Positions 5,062-12,894 of a stretch of DNA of 17,552 nucleotides are shown one piece after another. The notes below the pieces were generated by a model, which worked only from the letters and a program-made list of their open reading frames with translations, had not been told where the DNA came from and made no database searches. Numbering within the stretch: the stretch's first letter is position 1; each line of letters begins with the position of its first letter. The position numbers and the translations under genes are program-made. The DNA is from Clostridiales bacterium (GTDB lineage: Bacteria > Bacillota_A > Clostridia > Christensenellales > Borkfalkiaceae), in NCBI GenBank assembly GCA_015055785.1, contig SVHQ01000015.1, forward strand, positions 1-17,552. The letters run 5' to 3'.

Positions 5062-6789
5062 TTATTCCTTAAATTGATAACGGTAAAGCTCGGCATACGT
5101 ACCGCCATTTGCCACCAATTCCTCATGCGAACCGCACTCGGTGATAACGCCATCCGTTAAAACAAGGATCGTATCCGCGTTTTTAACAGTAGAAAGACGA
5201 TGCGCAACAACAATCGTCGTTCTGCCGATTGCCAATTCCGACAACGCGCTTTGAATTTGCATTTCCGTCATATTATCAAGCGCGCTTGTCGCTTCATCTA
5301 AAATCAAAATCGGCGATTTTTTCAAAAAGGCACGCGCTATCGAGATGCGTTGTTTTTGCCCTCCAGAAAGCTTTACGCCGCGCTCACCCACTTCAGTATC
5401 ATAGCCGTTTGGCAAAGTCATAACGTATTCGTGAATATTCGCACGTTTCGCCGCAAGAATCATATCTTCATCCGTTTTATCCGTTGTGCCGTAGAGAATA
5501 TTATCCCGCACCGTACCTGCAAACAAGAAAACGTCCTGCGAAACGACGGCAATTTTCTTACGAAGGACCTGCGTTGCCACGTCGTTAATATTTGTTTCTC
5601 CAATACGGATTTCCCCGTCTTCACACAAATAAAATCTCGGTAAAAGATGACAAATCGTCGTTATACCGCCCCCAGACGCACCAACTAACGCCAACGTTTC
5701 CCCTTGTCTAACCGTAAAAGAGACGTTCTTAAGGACTTCCGCGTCCTTTCCGTCCGCAGACTTATAGCCAAAGTTGACGTTTGTAAATACAATATCGCCC
5801 TCAAGCTCAGAATCCACAGGGTTTTCGGGCTCGTATTCGGGCGATGTATCCATAATTTCACAAAAACGACTAAAACCAGTCATACCGTCTTGAATTTGTT
5901 CAAAAAGATTGATGAGTGTGCGGATGGGAGTCAAGAGCATCGTTATATATAATATGTATGCTGTAAAATCCGCAATATTGATTTTTTGAAACAAGCAAAG
6001 CAAGCCGCCGGATATGAGCGCAATCCAATATAAGAAATCGTTAAACACGGACATGCCCGTGTGAAATATCCCCATTGCCTTATATGCGTTGGCTCTTGCT
6101 TTCTTAAATTCCCCGTTAACTCGATCGAATTTTTCACACTCGCTATCCGTTGCGTTATACGCTTTCGTCACACGCACACCCGAGATTGAAGATTCAATTT
6201 CAGCGTTCAGCATTGCGACTTTTTTTCTCGAATCGCTAAACGCGCTATGCATTCTTCTTCGCGCTTTGGCAGCAAAGATAATCATTAAAGGAATGTAACA
6301 AAGAACAATCAATGCAAGCCAACCGTTGATCGTCGATAACATAATGATTGCACCAATCACGGAAATAAACGAATTAAAAATGTCTTCGGGCGCATGATGG
6401 GCAAGCTCGGACACCTCAAACAGATCGTTTACCAATCTCGACATAATACTGCCCGTTTGATTTTCATCAAAATAAGAATATGGCAAGGTTTCAATATGTT
6501 GGAACAAATCCCTACGCATATCCCCCTGTATTTTCACACCGAGTACGTGCCCCCAATACGCGACAATATAGGTCAAAATACCCTTTACAATATAAATCGC
6601 CGCCATAACAGCAGCCCACGTAAGTAGCAAGCGCACGTTTTCATTCGGCACGTATTCATCCATAATAGTTCGCGCGATCATCGGATAGAAAATATTACAA
6701 ATAGAAATCAAAAATGCGCACGTTAAATCAAAGAAAAACATTTTCTTGTGCGGCTTATAATATTTGAAAAATCGCTTTAACATTTTCAT
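5062..6789 (-). CDS. ABC half-transporter (MsbA/MdlB-like exporter) with Walker A lysine missing
   Basis: This is a fused exporter half: a type-1 membrane domain of six helices (about 1-310) and a nucleotide-binding domain (about 335-575), 575 residues as usual for the family. Homo- or heterodimers export lipids, drugs or peptides; the substrate cannot be told. Seen in the nucleotide domain: Q-loop VSQD (Q418), signature LSGGQKQR (474-481), Walker B ILILDE (D498, E499) and H-loop VAHRL (H530), all intact. Walker A reads GASGGGITT with Ile376 (ATA, 5662-5664) where the ATP-phosphate lysine (AAA) should be; one base explains the change. That lysine is essential in known ABC ATPases, and no partner half-transporter gene is adjacent. 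The start ATGAAAATG has only a weak ribosome site. The promoter carries a palindrome. Confidence 0.9.
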   Translation of the reverse strand: MKMLKRFFKYYKPHKKMFFFDLTCAFLISICNIFYPMIARTIMDEYVPNENVRLLLTWAAVMAAIYIVKGILTYIVAYWGHVLGVKIQGDMRRDLFQHIETLPYSYFDENQTGSIMSRLVNDLFEVSELAHHAPEDIFNSFISVIGAIIMLSTINGWLALIVLCYIPLMIIFAAKARRRMHSAFSDSRKKVAMLNAEIESSISGVRVTKAYNATDSECEKFDRVNGEFKKARANAYKAMGIFHTGMSVFNDFLYWIALISGGLLCLFQKINIADFTAYILYITMLLTPIRTLINLFEQIQDGMTGFSRFCEIMDTSPEYEPENPVDSELEGDIVFTNVNFGYKSADGKDAEVLKNVSFTVRQGETLALVGASGGGITTICHLLPRFYLCEDGEIRIGETNINDVATQVLRKKIAVVSQDVFLFAGTVRDNILYGTTDKTDEDMILAAKRANIHEYVMTLPNGYDTEVGERGVKLSGGQKQRISIARAFLKKSPILILDEATSALDNMTEMQIQSALSELAIGRTTIVVAHRLSTVKNADTILVLTDGVITECGSHEELVANGGTYAELYRYQFKE

Positions 6790-6823
6790 TTTCAGCGCTA
6801 CTCACTTTACTTTCGTTAAATAT

Positions 6824-6859
6824 ATGCTATATTATAGCATAGTCCTTTCAAAATTGCAA
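6824..6859 (-). promoter_or_regulatory. Sigma-A promoter with palindromic operator for the ABC gene
   Basis: On the minus strand, TTGCAA (6854-6859), exactly 17 bp, then TATAAT (6831-6836) with an extended -10 TGC. The -10 lies inside a perfect 17-bp palindrome, ATGCTATATTATAGCAT (6824-6840, 8-bp arms around one base). A dimeric repressor bound there would block RNA polymerase. The cognate regulator is not encoded in the window. Confidence 0.75.
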
Positions 6860-6940
6860 TACCCATTTTAAGGATATACGGATAAAAAGACAACATTTTT
6901 TGAATTGTTGAATTTTTTTTGAAAAACACACCTTTTCGGC

Positions 6941-6969
6941 TTGACTTTTTTTCTCTTTTTAACTATAAT
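6941..6969 (+). promoter_or_regulatory. Sigma-A promoter of tRNA-Thr
   Basis: TTGACT (6941-6946), a 17-bp spacer and a perfect TATAAT (6964-6969) place the start near 6976, 13 nt before the tRNA 5' end. It is divergent from the ABC-gene promoter. Confidence 0.85.
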
Positions 6970-6988
6970 GTCATAGTAATCAATAAAT

Positions 6989-7063
<75 letters not shown>

Positions 7064-7064
<1 letters not shown>

Positions 7065-7092
7065 AGAACGCTAATCAAAGCGTTCTTTTTTC
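7064..7092 (+). terminator. Terminator of tRNA-Thr
   Basis: AAGAACGCT (7064-7072), loop AATCAA and AGCGTTCTT (7079-7087) form a 9-bp stem followed by a T-run to 7091. It begins at the last base of the tRNA CCA. Confidence 0.88.
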
Positions 7093-7098
7093 TTTACA

Positions 7099-7180
7099 CG
7101 TCCTTTTTTGGACGAGGTCGGCATGAGGACGCTACGCTATTCCGTCGCTTCGCTCCTTACAAATCCGCCTAGTAGCTCCA
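7099..7180 (+). pseudogene. Degenerate tRNA-Thr copy interrupted by a 38-bp insert
   Basis: The bases 7099-7122 and 7161-7180 repeat the 3' half of the intact tRNA-Thr: CGTCC, then GGACGAGGTCGGC, then AAATCCGCC and TAGTAGCTCCA. The anticodon loop is reduced to TTTTTT, so no anticodon remains. The five bases GGTTC of the T-arm are replaced by 38 unrelated bases (7123-7160), and the acceptor and D-arm 5' half is absent. It lies downstream of the functional tRNA terminator and keeps its own terminator, so it looks like the remains of a tandem tRNA duplication. Confidence 0.8.
7123..7160. repeat. GC-rich 38-bp insert in the tRNA remnant, REP-like
   Basis: This stretch contains GAGGACGCTACGCT and CCGTCGCTTCGCTCC, with partly complementary outer blocks (AGGA and TCCT). 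It differs sharply from its AT-rich flanks and resembles short palindromic elements that are scattered in some clostridial genomes. Only one copy is visible here, so calling it a repeat family is inference. Confidence 0.4.
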
Positions 7181-7214
7181 AAAGAACTTCCCACACGGAA
7201 AGTTCTTTTCTTTT
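7180..7214 (+). terminator. Intrinsic terminator after the tRNA remnant
   Basis: AAAAGAACTTCC (7180-7191) pairs with GGAAAGTTCTTTT (7197-7209), with one bulged base and a 5-nt loop, followed by CTTTTC. It mirrors the position of the first tRNA terminator, which supports an ancestral second tRNA unit. Confidence 0.7.
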
Positions 7215-7249
7215 CGCCGAACTCCTAACAAATAATTCATAAAAAAATA

Positions 7250-7278
7250 TTGAAAAATAATAAACATTGTGTTATAAT
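7250..7278 (+). promoter_or_regulatory. Sigma-A promoter of the membrane-protein/amidohydrolase operon
   Basis: TTGAAA (7250-7255), a 17-bp spacer and a perfect TATAAT (7273-7278). The start would be near 7285, about 28 nt before the first ATG, with the ribosome site in between. Confidence 0.8.
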
Positions 7279-7312
7279 AACATCAAAAGAACCATCTTAG
7301 GAGAAGACAATA

Positions 7313-7732
7313 ATGAAAGTAATCGCTAAGAAAAAACACGCCGCAGGTGTTATGTTTATACTCTTGTTCCTGCTCGGTGTTGCTATGCTTGTACTTGGTA
7401 TCGCTTTTGAGGTGAAAATTTTACTCTTTATGGGCGCAGCCTTTGCTATTGGGTGCATAGGATTTGTCGTTTGGTATTTTTCTATTCCGTCAATCATTAT
7501 TTCTCTTGACGAAAATAGAAATCTCCTTTTACCAAAAAATGTTATTATAGCACTAAAAGATATAACCGAAGTCTTCTATTTTGAAGCGTGGAACATTCGT
7601 ATAAGCTATACTTGGGGCTCTGTCACGATTCAAACAAAAACAAAAAAATATAAATACGGCTTTGTTGCTGATTGTGAAACAGTCGCAAAAAAAATAAACG
7701 ATTTACGTCGCGGAAAGCACCTTTCATTTTAA
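7313..7732 (+). CDS. Small two-TM membrane protein of unknown function
   Basis: I do not recognise a named family. The 139 residues have a basic N-terminus (MKVIAKKKH), two hydrophobic helices (about 11-31 and 35-56) with a short turn between them, and a strand-rich cytoplasmic tail (about 57-139) with IIISLDENRNLLLP, ALKDITEVFYF and VTIQTKTKKYKYGF, ending in a helix with VAKKINDLRR. The tail pattern is compatible with a bacterial PH-like domain, but this is a guess from strand spacing. The start is set by AGGAG (7299-7303) 9 nt upstream and a clear promoter. It is the first gene of an operon; the amidohydrolase follows after 29 bp. Nothing in it indicates a functional tie to that enzyme. Confidence 0.7.
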   Translation: MKVIAKKKHAAGVMFILLFLLGVAMLVLGIAFEVKILLFMGAAFAIGCIGFVVWYFSIPSIIISLDENRNLLLPKNVIIALKDITEVFYFEAWNIRISYTWGSVTIQTKTKKYKYGFVADCETVAKKINDLRRGKHLSF

Positions 7733-7761
7733 TGAATTAAATTTATAATTCGAGGAACGCT

Positions 7762-8844
7762 ATGGGAAAAGTTTTTGATCTCCATATACATTATACTTTT
7801 GAACTTCCGCTTGAAGAAACAATTGCCATCTTCAAGGAAGAATTTGCTCAAACGGGAACGGAAAAATACTGTTTTTTAAGCTTACCTCATGAAGTTGAAG
7901 ACGATTTGGTTGTATATGATGAATTACAAAATATAAAAGGCTTATACTTAAAACAAGTCTTTTCTCCAAATGCCTATGCATTTGCAGGTTTAGTGCATCC
8001 AAACGAACACACCAACGTTAAGGCTATTGCGCAAAACTTTTTACAGCAAGCAAAAGAATATTTGGCAAACGGCTACGACGGTATCAAAATGTTAGAAGGA
8101 TACCCTTCCCTATTAAAAGCATGGCAACTGCCGTTAGACAGCCCCGTGTACGATTCTTTTTATGGCTTTATGGAAGAAAACGGCTATCCAATTCTTATGC
8201 ACTTAGCAAACCCCAAAGAAAATTGGGATATCGAAACGGCAAGTGTTGACGCAATACAAGCAGGGCGCGTATACAATGCTTCCTTCCCTACAAAAAGAGA
8301 AATTACCGCGCAACTCTTCCGAATTTTAGAGAAATTTCCTAAATTAAAGCTTATTCTTGCGCATTTTGGATTTATGAGCTATGACCTTTCCGAAGCGGAA
8401 CGCTTCCTCTCTTTCCCGAACACCCTTTTTGATATCACCCCTGGTGGCGAACAACTAATCAATATGCAAAAAGAATGGAAGACTTGGCTTCCATTCTGGG
8501 AAAAATATCAAAATCGTATTCTTTACGGCACGGATTTTTACGCTTTCCCCAAAGATAAAAACTGGGAAATAGCTTTCCGCCGTCGCCCTGATTTTTTGCG
8601 GCGGTTCTTGGAAACTGACAAACGGCATCAATATTTAGACGAAGCCTTCTACGGCATTGACTTAAATGAAAAAATCCGCGACAAAATTTATCGCGAAAAT
8701 TTCATTGCTTTGCTGGGCGCTCCAAAGCCAATTAACAACGAATATTTGCTCTACATAGCACGCGAATTATTGACAATTCCAAATAAAAAATCCAAGTATG
8801 CTAACGATGATTTACAATACATCATTGCCAATCTATCCAACTGA
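7762..8844 (+). CDS. Amidohydrolase family 2 (ACMSD-like) metal-dependent hydrolase/decarboxylase
   Basis: The 360 residues fit a TIM-barrel metalloenzyme of the amidohydrolase-2 (Amidohydro_2) family, whose members hydrolyse C-N/C-O bonds or decarboxylate aromatic acids with one zinc or manganese. Expected ligands are seen in order: HxH in DLHIH (H8, H10), MHLAN (H147), LAHFG (H201) and YGTDF (D258), with the GIKMLEG lysine (K109) in the usual strand. The segment 301-360 looks like a helical C-terminal tail. Ribosome site GAGGA (7752-7756) lies 5 nt before the ATG. It is second in a two-gene operon, ending at a bidirectional terminator. The substrate cannot be inferred: neighbours offer no pathway. 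Confidence 0.85.
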   Translation: MGKVFDLHIHYTFELPLEETIAIFKEEFAQTGTEKYCFLSLPHEVEDDLVVYDELQNIKGLYLKQVFSPNAYAFAGLVHPNEHTNVKAIAQNFLQQAKEYLANGYDGIKMLEGYPSLLKAWQLPLDSPVYDSFYGFMEENGYPILMHLANPKENWDIETASVDAIQAGRVYNASFPTKREITAQLFRILEKFPKLKLILAHFGFMSYDLSEAERFLSFPNTLFDITPGGEQLINMQKEWKTWLPFWEKYQNRILYGTDFYAFPKDKNWEIAFRRRPDFLRRFLETDKRHQYLDEAFYGIDLNEKIRDKIYRENFIALLGAPKPINNEYLLYIARELLTIPNKKSKYANDDLQYIIANLSN

Positions 8845-8853
8845 TAAAATAAA

Positions 8854-8894
8854 AACACTCCCTTCCACGGAAGGGAGTGTTGCTTTTTTTATTT
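8854..8894. terminator. Bidirectional terminator between the amidohydrolase and rny
   Basis: A perfect 13-bp inverted repeat (AACACTCCCTTCC, 8854-8866, with GGAAGGGAGTGTT, 8869-8881) closes on a tiny loop. On + it is followed by GC then TTTTTTTATTT; on minus by TTTATTTTAT. It serves the convergent genes on both sides and overlaps the end of the rny stop region. Confidence 0.92.
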
Positions 8895-10505
8895 CGCGTA
8901 TTCAACGCCGCGGAATTCGCGGATAACGTTGACTTTGATTTGACCGGGATATTCAAGCTCCGTTTCAATCTTCTTTGCAATATCTTTCGCCAAGAACATT
9001 GCTTGCGCGTCGTCAACCTGTTCGGGTTTTACAATGACGCGGACTTCACGGCCTGCTTGAATTGCATAGCTCTTTTCTACGCCGTGGAAGCTGGAAGCGA
9101 TTTCTTCCAATCTTTCCAAACGTTTCACGTAGTTCGAGCCCATTTCACGTCTTGCGCCAGGGCGCGCGCCGGAAATTGCGTCAGCCGCTTGGATAAGCAC
9201 CGCTTCAATCGTTTTCGGTTCGACGTCACCGTGGTGCGCCATAATCGCGTTCACAATATTCGCATTTTCTTTGTATTTCTTCGCGAGATCCGCACCGATT
9301 TGAATGTGCGTACCTTCTTGTTCCTGATCCACCGCTTTACCGATATCGTGCAACAAGCCTGCGCGTTTTGCAAAGTTTACGTCCAACCCAAGCTCTGCTG
9401 CCATCATACCGGCAAGCATAGAAACTTCGACCGAGTGTTTATAAACGTTTTGACCGTAGCTCGTTCTAAACTTCAAGCGGCCAATGAGCTTAATAAGCTC
9501 AGGGTGAAGCCCGAAAATGCCTGCTTCAAAGACTGCCGCTTCGCCTGCTTCTTTGATTTGCATATCCATTTCGCGAGAAACTTTTTCTACCGTTTCTTCA
9601 ATACGAGCGGGATGGATTCGACCGTCGTTGATCAATTTTTCAAGCGATAATCTTGCAATTTCACGTCTTACGGGATCAAAACCCGAAAGAATAACCACTT
9701 CAGGCGTATCATCGATAATAAGCTCGATACCCGTTGCATTTTCAAGGGCGCGGATATTTCTACCTTCACGGCCAATGATACGTGCTTTCATATCATCGTT
9801 GGGAAGGGGCACGACAGAAACGGTGATCTCCGAAGCTTGATCTGCCGCGCATTTTTGAATAGCAAGCGAAATAATCTTCTTTGCATTCATATCCGCTTCA
9901 TCTTTTGCCTGTTGTTCAAGATTGCGGACTTGAATCGCAACGTCGTGACGGGTTTCATCTAAAATTTCTTCCGTCAAAAGCTTCTTCGCCTCTTCTTTGC
10001 TTAATTGTGCTACCTTTTCAAGTTCTTGAATCATAAGTTCGTGTTGCGAACTTAATTTTTGCTGCAATACTTCGATTTCTTCTTCTTTTTTATGAAGATT
10101 TGCCTTTTGCTGTTCAAGAGCTTCCGTTTTCTTTTCGAGCGCATCCTCTTTTTGCGTCAAGCGTTGCTCCATTCTTTGGATTTCCGCTTTCTTTTCTTTC
10201 GTGTCGCGTTCGAATTCATTTCTTAATTTTAAGTCCTGTTCCTTTGCTTCAAGCAATGCTTCTTTTAATGCACGCTTGCTTTCTTCCCTGCTTTGCGCTT
10301 TGATTTGGTCCGCTTCCGCTTTCGCATCGGAAAGTATTTTCCCTACTTGCTCTTTTGCGGAACCAACTTTCTTCTTCGTGATTGCTTTGTAAATGAGAAC
10401 ACTTACAATACAACCCACCAAAAGTGCAGCAACTGCGATACCGATTGCAACGCCTACGTTCACCGCAGACGCGAGAAACAGGACGCTCAAATTAACGTTT
10501 TGCAT
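8889..10505 (-). CDS. rny: Ribonuclease Y (membrane-anchored endoribonuclease)
   Basis: RNase Y starts bulk mRNA decay in Firmicutes by cutting single-stranded 5'-monophosphorylated RNA and is held to the membrane. The 538 residues match the usual length (about 520): an N-terminal membrane helix (about 7-39), a long charged coiled coil (about 45-205), a KH domain with IIGREGRN (243-250), an HD domain with H357, catalytic HD in LLHDIGKA (H386, D387) and AHHGD, and the conserved C-terminal region ending EFRGVEYAK. The start has AGGAGG 10 nt upstream. It follows recA in gene order but has its own promoter after the recA terminator. The leader carries a small hairpin (GGATTT/AAATCC, 10557-10574), perhaps relevant to autoregulation, which is inference. 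Confidence 0.97.
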   Translation of the reverse strand: MQNVNLSVLFLASAVNVGVAIGIAVAALLVGCIVSVLIYKAITKKKVGSAKEQVGKILSDAKAEADQIKAQSREESKRALKEALLEAKEQDLKLRNEFERDTKEKKAEIQRMEQRLTQKEDALEKKTEALEQQKANLHKKEEEIEVLQQKLSSQHELMIQELEKVAQLSKEEAKKLLTEEILDETRHDVAIQVRNLEQQAKDEADMNAKKIISLAIQKCAADQASEITVSVVPLPNDDMKARIIGREGRNIRALENATGIELIIDDTPEVVILSGFDPVRREIARLSLEKLINDGRIHPARIEETVEKVSREMDMQIKEAGEAAVFEAGIFGLHPELIKLIGRLKFRTSYGQNVYKHSVEVSMLAGMMAAELGLDVNFAKRAGLLHDIGKAVDQEQEGTHIQIGADLAKKYKENANIVNAIMAHHGDVEPKTIEAVLIQAADAISGARPGARREMGSNYVKRLERLEEIASSFHGVEKSYAIQAGREVRVIVKPEQVDDAQAMFLAKDIAKKIETELEYPGQIKVNVIREFRGVEYAK

Positions 10506-10600
10506 AGTATTTGTGCCTCCTGATTAAAATTGATTTGATAAAACCATTATTTCAACGGATTTCGCCTAAAATCCGACTTATAATTTTTTCTATCGAATCT

Positions 10601-10629
10601 ATTGTACAATATTATTGAAAAAAAGTCAA
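10601..10629 (-). promoter_or_regulatory. Sigma-A promoter of rny
   Basis: On the minus strand, TTGACT (10624-10629), a 17-bp spacer and TACAAT (10601-10606). The transcript would start near 10594, leaving a leader of about 90 nt. Confidence 0.75.
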
Positions 10630-10672
10630 TGGTTTGAGAAAAAATAGTTTTTTATTTCATAAAAAAATTAGC

Positions 10673-10715
10673 AATAAAAAGCGGAAACAGCACGCAGCTA
10701 TTTCCGCTTTTTATT
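10673..10715 (-). terminator. Intrinsic terminator of the ftsK-recA operon
   Basis: A perfect 15-bp stem, AATAAAAAGCGGAAA (10673-10687) with TTTCCGCTTTTTATT (10701-10715), with a 13-nt loop. The upstream arm overlaps the recA stop codon; on the minus strand the far arm itself is T-rich (CGCTTTTTATT) and a run of seven T follows after GCTAA. It may also work on the + strand. Confidence 0.88.
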
Positions 10716-11736
10716 ATTCTTCTACGATTTCCGTCTTACCTTTCGCAACGTCACGAATTTTTTGCTCGATTTCAGCACGAATTTCAGGGTTGTCCTTTAA
10801 GAATTGTCTCATCTTTTCTTTGCCTTGCGCTATTTTATTACCTTCATAATTATAGAACGCACCGCTCTTGCCGATGATGTCGTATTGCACGCCCATATCC
10901 ATAATACAGCCTTCCTGCGAAATACCTTCGCCGAAAACAATATCAAATTCCGCCTGACGGAAAGGGGGCGCAAGCTTATTCTTAACGATTTTCGCTTTCG
11001 TTCTATTACCCATAGCGCCGTCCGCGTCTTTCAACGTATCCGTTTTACGGATATCCAAACGCATACTTGCATAGAATTTCAAGGCTTTACCACCAGGCGT
11101 CGTTTCGGGATTACCAAACATAATTCCCACTTTTTCACGAAGCTGGTTAATAAAGATAACGCAGGTCTTGGACTTATTGACAATCGCCGTCAACTTGCGG
11201 AGCGCTTGCGACATCAATCTCGCCTGTAAACCAACGTGTGTATCCCCCATATCTCCTTCAATTTCCGCTTTCGGGGTGAGCGCTGCCACCGAGTCGATAA
11301 CGATAATATCCACAGCCGAGCTTCTAACGAGCGCGTCTGTGATATCCAACGCTTGTTCGCCAGTATCGGGCTGAGAAATATAAAGCTCTTCCAAGTTTAC
11401 GCCAAGTTTCTTCGCATAAACGGGGTCAAGCGCGTGTTCCGCGTCGATAAACGCCGCAACGCCGCCCATTTTTTGCGCTTCTGCAATCGCGTGCAACGCA
11501 ACCGTCGTTTTACCAGAAGACTCAGGACCGTAGATTTCGATAATTCTACCGCGAGGAAAACCGCCGATCCCTAACGCCAAGTCAAGTGTAAGACAACCCG
11601 AAGGGATAACTTCGATTTCCGTTTGTCCTGCCGCTTCGCCAAGGCGCATAATTGAGCCTTTACCGTACTGTTTTTCAATTTGCAACAATACGGCGTCAAG
11701 CGCCTTCATTTTTTCCGTGTTCTTTTCGTTTGCCAT
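10714..11736 (-). CDS. recA: RecA recombinase
   Basis: RecA forms ATP filaments on single-stranded DNA, pairs homologous strands and triggers LexA self-cleavage. The 340-residue protein has the family length. Walker A GPESSGKT (70-77), Walker B IIVID (144-148), loop L1 around EIEGDMGD (158-165), the glutamine of FINQLREK (Q198) and loop L2 [16 protein letters not shown] are all present, and the acidic C-terminus (KGKTEIVEE) is typical. Ribosome site AGGAG 8-9 nt before the ATG. It is the last gene of the operon, 26 bp after cinA, a pairing common in Firmicutes. No LexA-type box is visible directly upstream; any damage control would act on a promoter further up the operon, outside what I can see. 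Confidence 0.99.
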   Translation of the reverse strand: MANEKNTEKMKALDAVLLQIEKQYGKGSIMRLGEAAGQTEIEVIPSGCLTLDLALGIGGFPRGRIIEIYGPESSGKTTVALHAIAEAQKMGGVAAFIDAEHALDPVYAKKLGVNLEELYISQPDTGEQALDITDALVRSSAVDIIVIDSVAALTPKAEIEGDMGDTHVGLQARLMSQALRKLTAIVNKSKTCVIFINQLREKVGIMFGNPETTPGGKALKFYASMRLDIRKTDTLKDADGAMGNRTKAKIVKNKLAPPFRQAEFDIVFGEGISQEGCIMDMGVQYDIIGKSGAFYNYEGNKIAQGKEKMRQFLKDNPEIRAEIEQKIRDVAKGKTEIVEE

Positions 11737-11762
11737 TGATTTATCTCCTAATTATTTTTTCT

Positions 11763-12866
11763 TTACAAATTTTTTGCGTGCTTATACGCCAAAAACAAAG
11801 CGTAATTGATTGCTTTTTCCGAAATATCCGCTCGTGAACCGTCGAACTTATAACGATACACAAAAATTCGTTCTTTCGTCCCTACCGCTACGTAACACAA
11901 GCCTACTGGGAGCATAGATTTATCCGTATTTGGACCTGCTAGCCCCGTTGTAGAAATCGCAAGCTCGCAATCTCCCGTTTTTAACAATCCAGCGCACATT
12001 TCATAGGCACATTGATCGGATACCGCACCAAAGGTGCGCAACGTATATTCGGAAACCCCTAAACGCTTTAATTTTGAACGCTCGTTATAGGTATTTAATC
12101 CCTCAAAGTACACCTCGCTTGCCCCAGAAACAGCGGTAAGTTTTCTCGCTACTCCACCGCCCGTAAAAGATTCTGCAACGCTAATTCTTAGCTTTCGCAA
12201 TTTAAGCAAGTGGATAAGTTGCTCATTGATTGGCGTATCGTCAAGCGCATACACGCTATCGCCTAACCCGTCTACGAACAGTCTTAATATGCCGTCAACC
12301 ACACCTTTTGAGAGTGTATTATTATAGGCAATTTCAATCCTTGAATCGTCGTAATCGCGGACATGGGTACATGAAATTGCATTTTTTGCAAGATTTTCAG
12401 TTTCACGAATCAATGCTTCTACACGCGCCTCGTTCGCGCCCATAGCTCGAATAACAAGCCGCTCGGAAGAAACTCCGTATTTCTTATCCAAAACGGGCAA
12501 ACACGCCTGTTTTGCATACATCGTCCCCGTCTCTGTATCATCGGCAGAAAGCAAGAACAAATTATGTTTTTGATCGCCAAAAATCCCCGCAGTTACCATT
12601 TCCCCTTGCGGAAATACGTTGGGATAGACTTCGGATATATAGTTTCTTGCGATAGACAACACTCTCTTATCCGCTAAAAGCAGTACGTTTTCCATGGATT
12701 TTTGCAAACACGATAACGTTTCTCGGATTTTGCTTTCGTTCAAATAGTCAAATACGTACATCTCCGAAAAGGTGTAGCCGCGCGCGGAAAAAGCTTGCAG
12801 GACGGCGTTTTCACCCACATTGCCTGCAATCATTCTTTTTCGTAATACAACACACGCGTTTTTCAT
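11763..12866 (-). CDS. cinA: CinA-family nicotinamide-nucleotide amidase with divergent N-domain
   Basis: The C-terminal CinA domain (about 220-367) hydrolyses the amide of NMN in pyridine-nucleotide salvage. Here it shows ISVAESFTGGGVARKLTAVSG, the fold-typical TYNERSKLKRLGV and AISTTGLAGP, PVGLCYVAVG. The middle part (about 120-220) aligns in character with the KH-like linker. The N-terminal region should be a molybdopterin-binding-type (MoCF) domain with TELLLGQ and GGLGPTxDD, but neither motif is seen; it begins KNACVVLRKRMIAGNVGENAVLQAF and is shorter than usual (367 against about 410). I chose the second ATG (12866) because GGAG lies 8 nt before it and only 2 nt before the first ATG (12872). 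The gene lies 22 bp after pgsA. N-domain function is doubtful. Confidence 0.88.
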   Translation of the reverse strand: MKNACVVLRKRMIAGNVGENAVLQAFSARGYTFSEMYVFDYLNESKIRETLSCLQKSMENVLLLADKRVLSIARNYISEVYPNVFPQGEMVTAGIFGDQKHNLFLLSADDTETGTMYAKQACLPVLDKKYGVSSERLVIRAMGANEARVEALIRETENLAKNAISCTHVRDYDDSRIEIAYNNTLSKGVVDGILRLFVDGLGDSVYALDDTPINEQLIHLLKLRKLRISVAESFTGGGVARKLTAVSGASEVYFEGLNTYNERSKLKRLGVSEYTLRTFGAVSDQCAYEMCAGLLKTGDCELAISTTGLAGPNTDKSMLPVGLCYVAVGTKERIFVYRYKFDGSRADISEKAINYALFLAYKHAKNL

Positions 12867-12894
12867 TTGCATTGCTCCAATTACGCTACTAAAA

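Noticed and set aside
8877..9650. + strand ORF of 257 codons opposite rny
   Set aside because: Long but antisense to a highly conserved gene, begins inside the terminator T-run, has no ribosome site and an unnatural Phe/Cys/Arg-rich composition.
12867..12872. First ATG of cinA at 12872
   Set aside because: GGAG is only 2 nt from it; the next ATG is at the right distance.
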